DNA from: Rhynchospora pubera
Taxonomy: Eukaryota; Streptophyta; Magnoliopsida; Poales; Cyperaceae
Length of the DNA stretch: 64,000 nucleotides
Assembly: GCA_028095005.1 (NCBI GenBank)
Contig: CM051460.1
Span: 287,162,238-287,226,237, forward strand
Reading direction: 5' to 3'
The translations under genes were made by a program, and so were the position numbers. The notes under the pieces are model-generated. The model made no database searches. It was not told the DNA's origin and saw only the letters and a list, made by a program, of their open reading frames with translations. Positions 43,814 through 56,376 of this stretch are shown one piece after another (the first letter of the stretch is position 1; the number at the start of each line of letters is the position of its first letter).

Positions 43814-44692
43814 CAGGGGCGAAGCCATGTATATGGTTTGGTGGGTCCGTGCCACCTCAAAAAAAAAAAAACAAAATTTACTTAATATTCTATTTATTTG
43901 TAATTAAAAGAAAATCATAAAAGATTAGATATCCATCTCAAAAATTTGAAGGACCCAGCTAAGCATATCATGTTTGATTTGAATTGCATAACGACGCTTA
44001 AAAATCACATAAGGACCCATATAGTATTTGTTTCTGACTAATCGTCTTTTTTTTTCTCCAATGAATCTTATTAAGACAAAACTTATAATAAAATGGAATA
44101 TTTAAATGAATAATTATTTGCAGCATCTATATATACTAGTGTGGATCTCGCGCATTGTATGATTCACTTATATAATATTTTGTGAAATTTAGAACATAAT
44201 AAACAAAATATAGCATAAAAGATAAAAAAAATACAATTCAGATATTATATAAAATCTGCCACTAAAAATTATAAATATTGTTCCAGTAAAAAAATGCCAA
44301 ACGCCACAAAAGATCAGAAATATTGTGGTCTGAACAGTGGCTGAACTTCTTCGTATACCTCCCATCTTTTTATATTTATAATATAAAAAAAAATAAGTGT
44401 TCAATGAGATTTCTAATTAATCTATTATGCAAAATTATGAGAAAAATAAATATTCAGAGAAAATTATTGTACTTTTTTATTGTCTTGATTTTTGAATTAT
44501 TATTTTATTTATTAAATATATTATTTTAGATTTTTTTATTGTTTTTATAATATATATTTGATTTTCTCATGAATTTTATGTTTATGTTTTAGAGTTGTTT
44601 ATTTAAAAATTATTATTATAATATATCTATATTACACGTTATATCGTACATATAATGGACCCTGCTAACACGAAATCCTAGCTTCGCCACTA
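43814..44692. mobile_element. Probable hAT-like remnant
   Basis: Ends CAGGGGCGAAGCC and GCTTCGCCACTA are inverted with two mismatches, and the flanks GATTTTGAC / GATTTGACC look like a slightly damaged target duplication. The interior is AT-rich and non-coding. Confidence 0.45.
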
Positions 44693-45260
44693 GATTTGAC
44701 CATATAAATACAAGTGTTACTGCCCGTTAAATTTGATGCTAAATATTGTTAGCAATTTAACGATTTTGAATGCGAAATAAACCAATATCAATTGATCATC
44801 TCCAGCCATATTTTTCACTTGTGAATGGTAGAATAGAATTCTCATAGAGAACAACATCGAGAAGAGCACTACAGAACCGAAACTGTTTTCGTTGCTTTGA
44901 TGGTGAACTCCGAGATATCAGTACTGACCTCATCTCCCTTTTTTTTCTCTTTGTTCCTCTTAATTGTGTATTTAGTTTGAGATAAAGAGAAATGATACTC
45001 CAATCATTTTCTATCAGAATGATAAGATATATAAAAAAGTCTCAATCACTTGATATATGCTAATATAAGGTCCATAATTAATGCTGAGATCAAAATATAG
45101 AAGATGCAAATAGATTCATGCATCTTACCAAATTAATTAAACAATCTGCTTAATTAAATTTGCCGACTTAACTGAGTCACGTCGATTCGTTTAAATGAAA
45201 CCCGAATCGTTTATAGATGATCGGGAAATTGATTACTGCCATCTGCAGTTTTGCCATTTT

Positions 45261-45485
45261 TGCCATCGCTAAATATAAAGTGAACATATACAGTAAACAA
45301 AGTGAACATATAGACGATCTAAGTGAACACATACAAATAAATAAGTTCAATGAAAATAAGTTGAATATGCATGTAAACTTCTGAACAAGTGATGACAACA
45401 CTTATTTTTTTATAAGTGTTCACTTAGATCGTCTACATGTTCACCTTATTTACTGTATATGTTCACTTTGTATTTAGTGATGGCT
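45261..45485. repeat. Inverted repeat with 70-bp arms
   Basis: Arms 45261-45330 and 45416-45485 differ at about five positions and hold repeated GTTCACTT-type motifs; the spacer is 85 bp. It may be a MITE or a hairpin locus. I found no clear TSD. Confidence 0.75.
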
Positions 45486-46355
45486 GGAATGATATATTTA
45501 TCGATGACCTTTATAATTCGTGTAATTGTAAAGCTCGAAAAAATTCCTTTTTCCGACTCAATATGCGAATTACACATTCTCGTACGTTTAAGCGAAATAC
45601 ATCAAAGCTCCAAAATTGTACAACCGATATAATATAATTATATCGTGCACATAAGGTGCCAAAACTAATTTGTCTAACACAAATTATCAATTCCGCTTAA
45701 ACACCTTTATGGCACGCGTGGCTCAATGCATGGTCCTTTATACTCGATATCATTTTTCATGACTCTAATTAGGCACCTCATTGGAAAATTATTTAATAAT
45801 GTAATTTGCACCGTTTTATTACAAATGTAACTATTTTAGATTTTAATTAATACTAATATTGTAAGACATTTAATACTAATATTATTTTTATATATAAATT
45901 TTACATATCGTAAGACATTTCAATTGAAAATAAGTAAATAACAGTTGCAAGTGAAAGTTCACATAGTTGAACCTGATGTCTCCTGCATTAAGGCCATTCC
46001 CAATGAGACGAAAAAGGCTGATTTTATATCAGCAACTTAATTTTATCTGACTTGAGAATTTTCCTTATATATATTATTAGAATCTAAACGCCAAATTATT
46101 TGTCAAAATTCAATCTAAACGCCAAATCAGATCCAAAATAATCTAAAACTGGACGGTCCGGATTTCCTCATCTTTCCAACAAACAAATTACGGAATATAC
46201 ACCGAAAGAAAATCCTGAAAGCTAAAAACATTAGCCTGTCCCGAGACATCGACACTATGCCCGACTAATCAATCACACTACAACTAAACTGAACTAAACA
46301 GTTCTCTTTCTTCTATTCTACACTTCTACCATTCCATTTCCCTTTGTGCTCTTTC

Positions 46356-49300
46356 ATGGCCGATCAGTCCGGCGAAACCGTCGCCGCATTTCGGATCGGA
46401 CAGAGAGTTCACGCCGCCGGAGATCCCCGCCGCACTGGTACGATTCGGTACATCGGTCCCATTTCGGGCCACGATGGCGAGTGGATCGGCGTCGACTGGG
46501 ACGCTGACTCAGGCGGGAAGCACGACGGCACGGTCAATGGTACGAGGCATTTCTCGGCGCGCACCAGTTCGTCTGGCTCGTTCGTGCGCGCGAAGGCGCT
46601 CTCCGCTGGGATCTCTTTCCTAGACGCAGTCTATAGGAGGTACAGAGGGGAGTCGACCAAAGAAGAAGAAGGTACGGAGTTTCAATCAATGAACCTTTCA
46701 GAATGTCTCTGATCGTGTTATTGATCAACTTGTCTTTTGTTTGCTCAAATTGAATTGAGGACATTATTGATTTGCACATTGTAAGTTTTGTACTGGATTA
46801 ACTACACAGATGAAATGTACGTGTTTTCTACAAGTCAGAGACGAGTATCTGTAGAACTTGTGGGGAAGAATAAAGTTGAAGAGAAGCTTAAGAAATTTGA
46901 GGAGCTTTTGAGTATGTCTGTTTCTTTCATGGGAGTTAGCTCTGTTGAGCCTTTAGGCCAGATCAGCACTCTGCTTCCTAGTAATCTCTCTCTCTCTCTC
47001 TGTATAAGTTCACTAAAAAATGAGTCTGCTGCTCTTAAATTTGTCTCTACCTTACAAACTTGAGGCCCATTTTAATTTGTGTAGCTCAAATCTAGTGCAA
47101 TTTGGGATGAAGGAAAAAAGAACCTACTAGCTTTTTAGTGTAAATTACCAAAGAGTTATTGAAAAGAGATAAATTGATTGGTGTTGCAAAATACCCTTTG
47201 GTTTCTCTCTTTTATTTTTGCTTGTTTGTATTTCCCTTATGTTTCTGTGTAGAAGATTTCGAGCTTTGGTATTTGGATGGTCTCAATCGCTGTCAATGTA
47301 GTTACATGAGATATATTAGATTGATGAATCCTTATGTTTTGCATCAGAACTGAAGGAGCTTGATTTAAGTGGAAACTTGCTTTCAAATTGGCAAGTATGT
47401 TGTTTGTTCTCTTGTGCTTATCTTTTATACACTTCTTATCGATGTTTGGTGGAAATACTTTACAAACCAACAAAGTATATACTTTTAGTGGGTTGTGAAA
47501 TTATGGGCTTTTTTTAGTTATTATGAAACTAAGAATTTGTGCTGGGAATGACCACAACATTATTAAAAGCAGTTCCCTTAGTGTATCACATTTGAAACCT
47601 TCAATAGACTCTGATAATTAACAAATTAATAAAAAAAGAGAAGGCTTGATACTTCATTTATACAGTACTTTGTGAATTGTGATTGTACCGAACATGTACT
47701 CTTATCCTGTGTTCCAATTCTTTTTTTTTTTTTTTTGAAACAAGTAGGCTCTAGACCCACCACTTCCAATTACTAGAAGCAAAAACACAGTACAACATTA
47801 CATACATCTACTAATCATCCGCACTGGTACCCAAACCCTGGTACCAGTGCCAGAATGTGTTCCAATTCTTAGCTGTCTTTGTGCCTTGTTTTATCGAATT
47901 GCACTCAAGAATTTACAATTTTGCAAAGAATGTTAAAGATGTTATCTCATTGTGACTAGATATCAGTCTTTAACAAACAATAACCAACCGGGGAAGTTAA
48001 AAAATCAAGTCAAGTTGATAAAATTACTATATTACTTCTGTTTCATAACAAACAAACTGCTTTGTAATCAGTCATATGCATTGAACCCTAACAAGTAGGT
48101 CCTGTTGCTTCTTTATTAGGTTAGTTTAATGTGTGGAAAAGAAGAGGTTTATCAGCATGACTGAGTTGTCAGCATCCTAAGGGATTCACCATTTACAAAT
48201 CAACAGTCCAAAAAAAATTGGGTTGTTTGTCTGCAAACAAGAAAGATGGGTTGTACTTGTGCAACAAGTCCAACATATGATTTTGTACTTCTTTGTCTTT
48301 GTAGGATATTGCCTCCCTTTGTGAAGCATTGCTGTCCCTTCAAATGCTTGATTTGACAAGCAATTTGATGGAACATGAAGTAACAGAATATCCTTCACTG
48401 AAGAACATTCATCTATTGGTTCTGAACAATTGCGGGGTCACTTGGGATGTGGTACGTGACTTAAGCTTGGGGTAAAATTGTTGAACTTGACCTGGAGGGT
48501 TGATTATGAGCCTACCAGGTTTTACTGTTTTGATTTTGATATTTGTATAAAATAAAATTCCAACCTCCTGGTTAGCCCAATATTTTTTGACTCTTAAGAT
48601 ATTAAAATTAAAGGTAAAAGCCCAATTTGGATGCAAAATTCCCTGCCCATGTCTGCATTTGACAACTAGAAATCCTGACTGATCCTGGTTTCAAAAACCC
48701 TTTTGTAATCTGATTTTCCATATCTTGGCTAGGATTTGGTCTGGAGTTCTTTCAATTGGATTCATGCTTTCTTATTTGAATGACCTGAATTTTTGGATCT
48801 CTTTAATTGTACTTATGTTTTTAGTGAATTTGTATACTGAGAACAGGTTGAGAAGCTTAAGGATTCAGTTCCATTGGTTGCAGAGCTGCATCTAATGGCA
48901 AATGAGCTGAAGATGATAGAGGTTAGCAGCTTGTACCAATTGAACCTTACAAAAACCTGCCAATTCCAGAAAAAAATTTCTTGAATCTAGTACAATTTAA
49001 GGATGGATGGTCTCAGATTTTGGTATTGACTTGATAAAGATAGTGCAAGTATCAACTGATCTGTACTGGATAGTGTTTCTTTATTATCATATTAATGCTG
49101 AATTTATACAACAACAACTAAGCCTTTTGTCCCATGCAAGTTGAGGTAGGCTAGAAAAGAAACCCAACAAGAGAATACGTCTTAAACGAGAGCAGCCGGC
49201 ACATTGTTTCTGGAACTGGCACATTTAATAATTTTATGTCTCCTTCTATGTTTATCTACCTGGCGTATTATTCACAATAGATAGTCTTGTATTGTTTTCT

Positions 49301-51661
49301 ATAGCCTACAGCAGGACCTTTTGTTCAAGAATTTAATTCATTGCGGCTTTTAAATTTAGAAGCTAACAATATTGACTCGTGGGATGAAATTTTGAAGCTG
49401 TCACATTTGAGAAGGTATAAAGATTTCAGTATGTCATAGGTCTATTCTTCTTTTTATGGCATCTTCTTAAAAATTGCTCTTGATACTTGTTCCACTTAAC
49501 AAAGAGCAGTCAACTTCACCTGCAATAAGCATCTCACATATTCGACATCTAATACCACCTCATAAGGTTGATGAAATCAGTTATTTTGACTAATTGGTTG
49601 TCCTTTTTCTTGGGATTTATTCGAACTTAAGCCAATAAAATATTGTATTTCAAATTTTAATTCGAGTAAATATATATTTGGGTTTAATTTTGTTTAAAAG
49701 CATGAGGAGATTTGGTTTAGTTCATATTAAATCTCAGTAGCGGTGAAGTCTTCTTTTGCTGGACTTAACAACAGTTCTAATGGTTAATACTAATTGCACT
49801 TTGGGGCATAATTTTGATTTTGAATTTTAATTGCAAATAGTATATTCTATGGTTCACAAGTTTAGAAAACTGAAACTATTTTCCGAAGGACCTGTTATTT
49901 AAAAATAACTGTACACTAGATAATTGAGCTTCCTAGTTGCAGAACTTAATTTAAATATTTTCACAAATGCTAAAGCACTTTGTTGCCTTACTTGAATCTT
50001 TGCATGAATGCCCACACGCTCCATCTGCCAAAAGAGCTCCCCCCCCTAATCGCCAACATCTTGACCTTGTTAGTCAACCAAAATGACCCATCTGAAAATA
50101 GCATGCAATTTTGATTTTTTTTTTTTATTAATTTTTATTTTGTAGTTTAGAAGAGCTACATTTGAACAAAAACAAGTTGAAGACTATATATTACCCTTCA
50201 AGCGATGCATCTTGCGTACCATTTGAGAACTTACAATGCCTTCTGCTAGGTGAATATAATTTATGGTCCCATTACATTTTTATTCTATTCACAGCTGCAG
50301 TCAGTTGACATACTGTTTTGGCCATTCTGTTTTCAGATCAGATTGATATGCCAGTATTCCTGCCAAATGATTAATTAACGCCAATTTCATTTTTATTCCT
50401 TGATTGAGGTTAAAATTTGTAGAAATTTGTCCATTAACCCGTGTTATTGCAACTAAAGCTCAGTTAACCTCCATTCTGCCATTGTAAACCACAGAAACTG
50501 CAGAAAAAGAGCTCCACAATTAGGATAGTCAGACTGGTATTGGTATGGGTATGTTCTTCAGAGATCTTTTATTGGCAATGAAGCTTGAAGTTGACCTTAT
50601 TTTTTGATCTGGCCTTCATCATCCCCACCAAAGTAGGTTATAAAAGCAGTGAGATAAAATATGGCAAAGTAGTTAAAATGTGCGCTGGTACCAATATACA
50701 AACAATAGAAATTGGTGCTGGGATCTGGTTGAGTACTATCTGTGACTTACTAGTATCATATGTTTCTCAGGCCGGAACGATATTAATGATGTTGCATCTG
50801 TTGATTCTCTGAATTCCTTCCCTAGTTTGGTGGTAAGGTTTTGAAGTCAGTAATGGGTAAAATTTTCATCCAAAAATTTATATAATATTCTGATAGTGTT
50901 TTATTATAAGCATCAGTTATAAAGATACTAATGATTTAATGATCTATCTTATGATAAGTCATTGATTTTTATAGAGAATATCTATGATGCATACTAATTC
51001 AAACTTTTGCGTCTGCTTCAAAATGACCGATCCAAACCGTCCAATATGGTCTTCCTATTATAATATCCTCGCTGACCAAATTTTACATTTTTTGGAATTA
51101 TTTTGCTGTTTTTTTTTTTAAAAAATTTTAGAAAATCATTAATCTAATTTCTTGTGAACCGTTAAAAAAATAGTTTTAAAAAATATGAAAAAAAATACTT
51201 AAAAGTAAAAAAAAATGTAAAATTTGGTTGGCAATGAGATTTAAGTAGATCCGAGAATTTGGATTAGAATGCATCGAAGCTCTGGTACATTAGTATGCAC
51301 CATAGATATTCTCATTTTTATGAATGTAGGACATTGTTGGAGCCTATCTTTGGTGGAACTTTAAAAGTTGTGTTTTGGTTAATTTAGTAGGTAAAGTAAT
51401 ATATGAAAGCAAAAAGGATAGCACCCTAAGTTGATTAGTAAAGAATAATGAGTGTAGTTTTTCAGTCATTCTTTCCAGTTTCCCTTCCGTTCCTCCACAA
51501 CAAATTGATGAATGAACTAATAAGGCAATCATTCAAACTTGAATTGCAGTGTTTTTCAATTCGCATTTTGCAGCAATGCTGTTGATTTGTAACTTGTTGT
51601 TATGAGGAAAAAAATAACAAGGAACAACACCATGTCAGTTTGTTTTATTGTAGTTTTGTCA

Positions 51662-51693
<32 letters not shown>

Positions 51694-54600
51694 TGTATGA
51701 AGGATGTAAGGCTTTCTGAGAATCCTGTGGCAGATCCTGCTAAAGGAGGTGTTCCTAGGTTTGTTTTAATTGCACGTCTCTCTAAGGTCAAGATTCTTAA
51801 TGGAAGTGAGGTAGGCCTCTTTTTATGTTGAAAAGTTGAAATTGTTTATTTTCGTTGTTGTTTTTGCAGGATACACAACAATATTTTTGATTGACACTCA
51901 ATGTACTTCGGGTGATTTAGAGTTTATGGCAAGTTGTCGAAATTTAGTGTACCTATTCTAAAGAGTGAGATGTTTCAAAATATGTCCAGAAAATGTTGGG
52001 TGCAAGGGGCATGGCGTGGGTGGAAAAGTTCTTGTTTGCAATGGGAAAATATGGGTTTTGTTTTTAAGAAATTCAAATTTTGTGTTTTCTATTGTCTTCC
52101 TAAGTTCACATCTTCATAAGATGCATTTCAGTTACTTCTTTTTTCTTTGCAGATTAGTCCTCGTGAAAGGAGAGAATCAGAAATCCGGTGAGTCGTATCT
52201 CTTATAGTTTCTTAATGATTTATTAGGGTGCCACTAGTTTATTAAAATAAAGGGGGTCTGATTGGCTGACTGGTTGGTATATTATATCTTGATACACTAT
52301 TGTTTAGGCAGATAGTATTTCTTTGTTAAGCGCTTGATCATGTTTCTCTTTTATCAAAATTTTTAAATGAAAAACAATTGGGCCTGCGAATGGACAATCT
52401 GATTTAGCCAGCCAGTTAACTCATCAGGGATATCTTAACTGGGAAATTGACCCATTTGTGGTTTAGCAATTACCCAAATTATATTAAGAGATGAACACCA
52501 AAAAGGTCCGCATTTAGTTTCAGTAATTAACTGATCATTGCATGCTTATTACAACTGGGATTCCTAAAGATCATTGATATGCTCTCACTTCATTTTCTTG
52601 TGCATTGTATTTCCTATTCAAAATACATTTTCCCTCTCAAACTTTGTTGTAGGTATATCCGACTCATAATGGCCAAGATGCAACTGAACAATTTGGAGGA
52701 AATAAAGAGGGCTCATCCCAGGTCCTTCTTTACTCCATTCTTAGAAGACTTAAATGTTCATTATGATACCTCTTGGCTATGACATTACATAAAGGTCTTA
52801 CACCTTGCAGTTGCTACTATAAAATGACAATAATAATGATAAATAAAACATATCATTTATCCTCCATTCACGGTTTATTGCCCTGTTTCTTTTCAAAAGT
52901 TGCAATACATCAGCACCATATCAGAACAATATTTAAAAAAAATTTAGGTTTGTTGAGCTGAAGGCCCTGCATGGAATTGAAGATGAGAAATTGCAAGCGG
53001 GTGGGTCAGGCCCACAAACCCTGGCGTCTACTCTTATCAGTTAAATCATTTTACTTCCTTTTATTTTGCATTTTTGCTTATGAGTTTTGTTCGGACCCTT
53101 TCAGCTGTACCCCTAGAAAACACAAAAAATTCTCCTTGCTTTACTAGTTATAAAACTGCCTCTCTTGAGAGGTGATAAACATCAGTTGTCTTTTGATATG
53201 AGAAATATTTCTTGTGTTTGTGGCAGTAAGGCATTCATGGATTTTCTTTTTTTCAGGAATATGTTGTATGTTATATATTTTCTAGGTCTATTGTCATATT
53301 AGTTATTATTGTCATTGTTATCATTGATCATCATCATCATCATCATCATCATCAATTTGGGTTTATAATAACAACACCGATAGAGATTTCACAATCAATT
53401 TGTGTGTTCCATTATTTTATTCTTTGACTTGCTGTAGTACACTCTTTATACCTCTAGTAAGCTTCTGTTTTTTTTTTGTATGGTACTTTTTTTTGCCTGG
53501 AAGCTATATTTTTGTTTTCAGAGTTACTATTTACTGTTTTCTCTATTTCCTTATTGTTATGCCCCTTGTTTTGCAGATCTAACTTTGAAGTGTGTGGGTC
53601 CTTCAATGGGGGAGAAACAATCTCTTACAAAGAAACTACCGCCTTCTGTCACAGTACATATCTTTTTCCCTCTTTCTTTTGCTTTCATTGTGACTGTTAA
53701 TTATATTAGTATTGATCACAATTGTAGTTGTGACTTATAAGATGGTGTGCTACATTTTGTTGCTCTATGCTTGTAGACAGCAACATGTAGTGAAGTGTTG
53801 ATCCGATACTAGAATACCAGTTTTTTTATTGAGGTCAAATCAATGTCCAAAGTAGCATAAATTGGACCTTTGATGAAGTATTGCCTCACTATGAGGGCCA
53901 AACAATCCAAAATTTGGTTAAAAAGTACAATTGAACTTGAGTTGGATCAGTGTTCTTTGTAGCTTGTATATACTGCTTGAGTACATAATAACCCAAATTT
54001 GGGCTTCCTTGAAGAAATTGCAACCTTCCTGAACAGAAATACTCGCAAACATTCAATTGAAGTATGCACTTTTAGTGAATTTCATGTGGTTCATTCATTT
54101 TCCTTGCATTTTTACCAAGAAAGGATGTTAATCTTTTATCCAGGTTGCGAAGTTGAAAGCACTTTGTGAGAGCTTCTTCAAGCTGAAGGGCATAAAATTG
54201 AGATTATTTCTTGAGGAAAAGGTGTTTAAAAATTTTATATTAACTGCTACAGATTGGCATTTTACCCAGCACCTTTTCAAATTACTAGACTGATTCCTTA
54301 GTTTCTTGTCGTCTTTTAATGAAATCAGGTTGTATTTAGGGTCAGGTCTTGATTTTTGAATTGCAGTAACTAGTATTTGGCCAGGTAATCTGTTAAAACA
54401 TTTTCAGTGATGTCATTACTTTACTGGTAATAAATGCCGTCTCATATTGCAATTGAACTGGATCTGAATAGTATATAAAAGAGTACGTAATAAAACATTA
54501 ATTAGAACAAATTATCTTTCTAAGCTGCCTTGTACTTACTGGTATGTACTATTCTTATCCCCTATTTTGTTATGCTTTTATCATTATAACTTGCAATATG

Positions 54601-55039
54601 TTTTTCTGATGTATAACATGCATAATTTGAGGTCAATTGGGTAAGAGTATCATTCGCATACCTTTGAATTTCCATATAACTCTTTAGGCATATTTGCAGA
54701 TTGTAAGGGTGTTGGGATTCTTTAGTCTGTATAATTATTTCATTTTCATTGAAAATGGTAGTCATAACAGAAGGGAAAAATGGGTAAGAGCATGGGCCTA
54801 CTTGCATGATTTAGGACCTATTAGGGTAGTTTGCGTTAATGAACCAGCAAGAGAAATCATTGGTCTCTAGGTATATGTGCTGCTTTTGGTATGATTAAGA
54901 ACATAGCAGTATCCTGATTTGCATTGAAATCCTATGTCAGGGATCGCCTCTTCCACTTCCACTGGATGATGACATGGCTACTTTAATGGAGCTTGGACTA
55001 GGCACGGAAGCAACAATTATCATCGATGGAGAAAATTAG
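46356..55039 (+). CDS. TFCE: Tubulin-folding cofactor E, 15 exons
   Basis: Acts in the cytosol on folding intermediates of alpha/beta tubulin, needed for microtubule assembly (PFIFFERLING in Arabidopsis). Exons: 46356-46671, 46810-46980, 47348-47394, 48305-48451, 48847-48921, 49305-49414, 50146-50249, 50771-50832, 51703-51810, 52153-52187, 52653-52721, 52948-53039, 53577-53653, 54144-54221, 54941-55039. All introns are GT-AG and phases match, giving 529 aa, close to the family length. It has a CAP-Gly domain (about 10-85, with GKHDG), leucine-rich repeats (about 165-340, for example LKELDLSGNLLSNWQ and LRLLNLEANNIDSWD) and a C-terminal ubiquitin-like domain (about 445-529). The start is the first ATG after a stop-rich leader. 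Introns hold a SINE (47723-47855), a MITE (50973-51314) and simple repeats, all outside exons. Confidence 0.95.
47723..47855 (-). mobile_element. SINE-like retroposon in TBCE intron 2
   Basis: A 15-bp target duplication TGTGTTCCAATTCTT flanks it (47708-47722, 47856-47870). Read on the minus strand it ends in poly(A), so it is a target-primed retroposon; length 133 bp. No protein. Confidence 0.8.
50973..51314. mobile_element. MITE in TBCE intron 8
   Basis: Inverted ends GAGAATATCTATG(A/G)TGCA, inner inverted AAATTTTACATTTTT, and 7-bp flanks TTTTTAT on both sides. Confidence 0.7.
51664..51692. repeat. (ATT)n microsatellite, TBCE intron 8
   Basis: About nine ATT units just before the exon 9 acceptor. 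Confidence 0.9.
53328..53354. repeat. (ATC)n microsatellite, TBCE intron 12
   Basis: About nine ATC units. Confidence 0.9.
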
Positions 55040-56376
55040 ACTGATTTCTCTCATGGGGAAATCTCATTGGCCTTTTTTGATTATTTGATTGTTAACCTTA
55101 TTGTTTGCTGTATGCTCATTAGTGTGTTTTTTTAGTAGTTCAAGTTCAAAACCCGACATTTTTTGAAATAATAATAGCACCAAATTTACTTTTGGGTATT
55201 GTCATTTTGCCATTAAATTTTGAAAGGATTTGATTCATTAAACTTATGGTTCGGTTAAAACTTGGCCTAGTTACCCCTGGTTAAAATTTTCATGGTGATG
55301 TACACCGAAGTGGAAGTTGTCCGAAACATATAAACAAACAAAATTGACGTTCCCACATCAGTTCATCAACATATGGAATGGGGGAAAAAAAAATCCGAGG
55401 AATTTGCAACAGTTTACTTCTGGTTAGTAAAACATCCCGAAACAATTTACGCTAGAGTAATTAAATTTGAGCGGCACATATTGCTCTGTATTACGGATTT
55501 GGATTTTGAGCCCCTAGTCTTTTAAGTTGCACGAAAGCTATAGTCAGAAGATCAACAGAAAACTTTTGCAACAACATAAAATGACTATGCAATTAAGCAA
55601 CAAAACAAAGTACAAACGACAAAATATAAGATGGAAAATTATCTTAATATTCTTTTCGTCATTTCTTTACTAGTTTCATTTATTTCCGTTACTCTGACTG
55701 GGTTCAATCCGGGGCCATTTAAGCAGACCTTGGTCCCGGACCACATCAAATAGCCATGCTGTCATGCCTCTGAGACTGAGTTCTAACATGCTTTCAATAT
55801 AAAAAAAAAAGTTCTAACATACTTAGTAAAACTATTGAAAGTTCAATTTTGCATATTTTTTTTTAAAAAAAAAGATTGATGCTAGTTAATTAGTTAAATA
55901 ATAATAGTTTACATTAAATAATCCATTCTGTATATAGTTCTACATAATTGCGTAAATTTTAGTGTCACATACTAATTTAATGAAGACGTAAATTAAATAA
56001 TTGCATGTTTTCCAGGTATGAAAGTTGACTTTACTAGTGGTAGTATCACAAATTTTTCAGGAAATAGCAGACACCATAGTCGTCTAAAAGACTAAAACTG
56101 CAAACGCACACAAAATTAGTAATTCAAATCCTAAATTAAGGTTCTCAAAAGCGAATATTGTGCTACGTGAACTAATGCGGCTTCTAGTTTGGTGCTGAAC
56201 CAAATCTTCTAAAACCATCAATTATCACACTCTTTTTCTTCCATTTTTAGTAAATTAAAACCTAGAGCCCACAAAACATTGGTTGTTAGTTTGTTATATG
56301 TTCCACTAATATAAGACATTCAAGCAAATCAAGAAGATTTCAATAACCATTTCCTATTTCAAAAAAAGAAAAAAAA
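55040..56376. other. Intergenic region, TBCE 3' flank and glucanase promoter
   Basis: No coding frame. AT-rich; a TATA-like TAATATAA lies at about 56307 and an A-rich leader precedes the ATG at 56377. Confidence 0.55.

Larger units (their letters stand above)
43372..46355. other. Intergenic region upstream of TBCE
   Basis: AT-rich. It contains a probable hAT remnant (43814-44692) and an inverted repeat (45261-45485). No coding frame is supported. The last about 60 bases before 46356 look like a CT-rich 5' UTR. Confidence 0.6.

Noticed and set aside
49110..49195. ACAACAACAACTAAGCCTTT repeat in TBCE intron 5 as a SINE
   Set aside because: It resembles a widespread plant dispersed repeat, but I see no TSD or ends, so I did not annotate an element.
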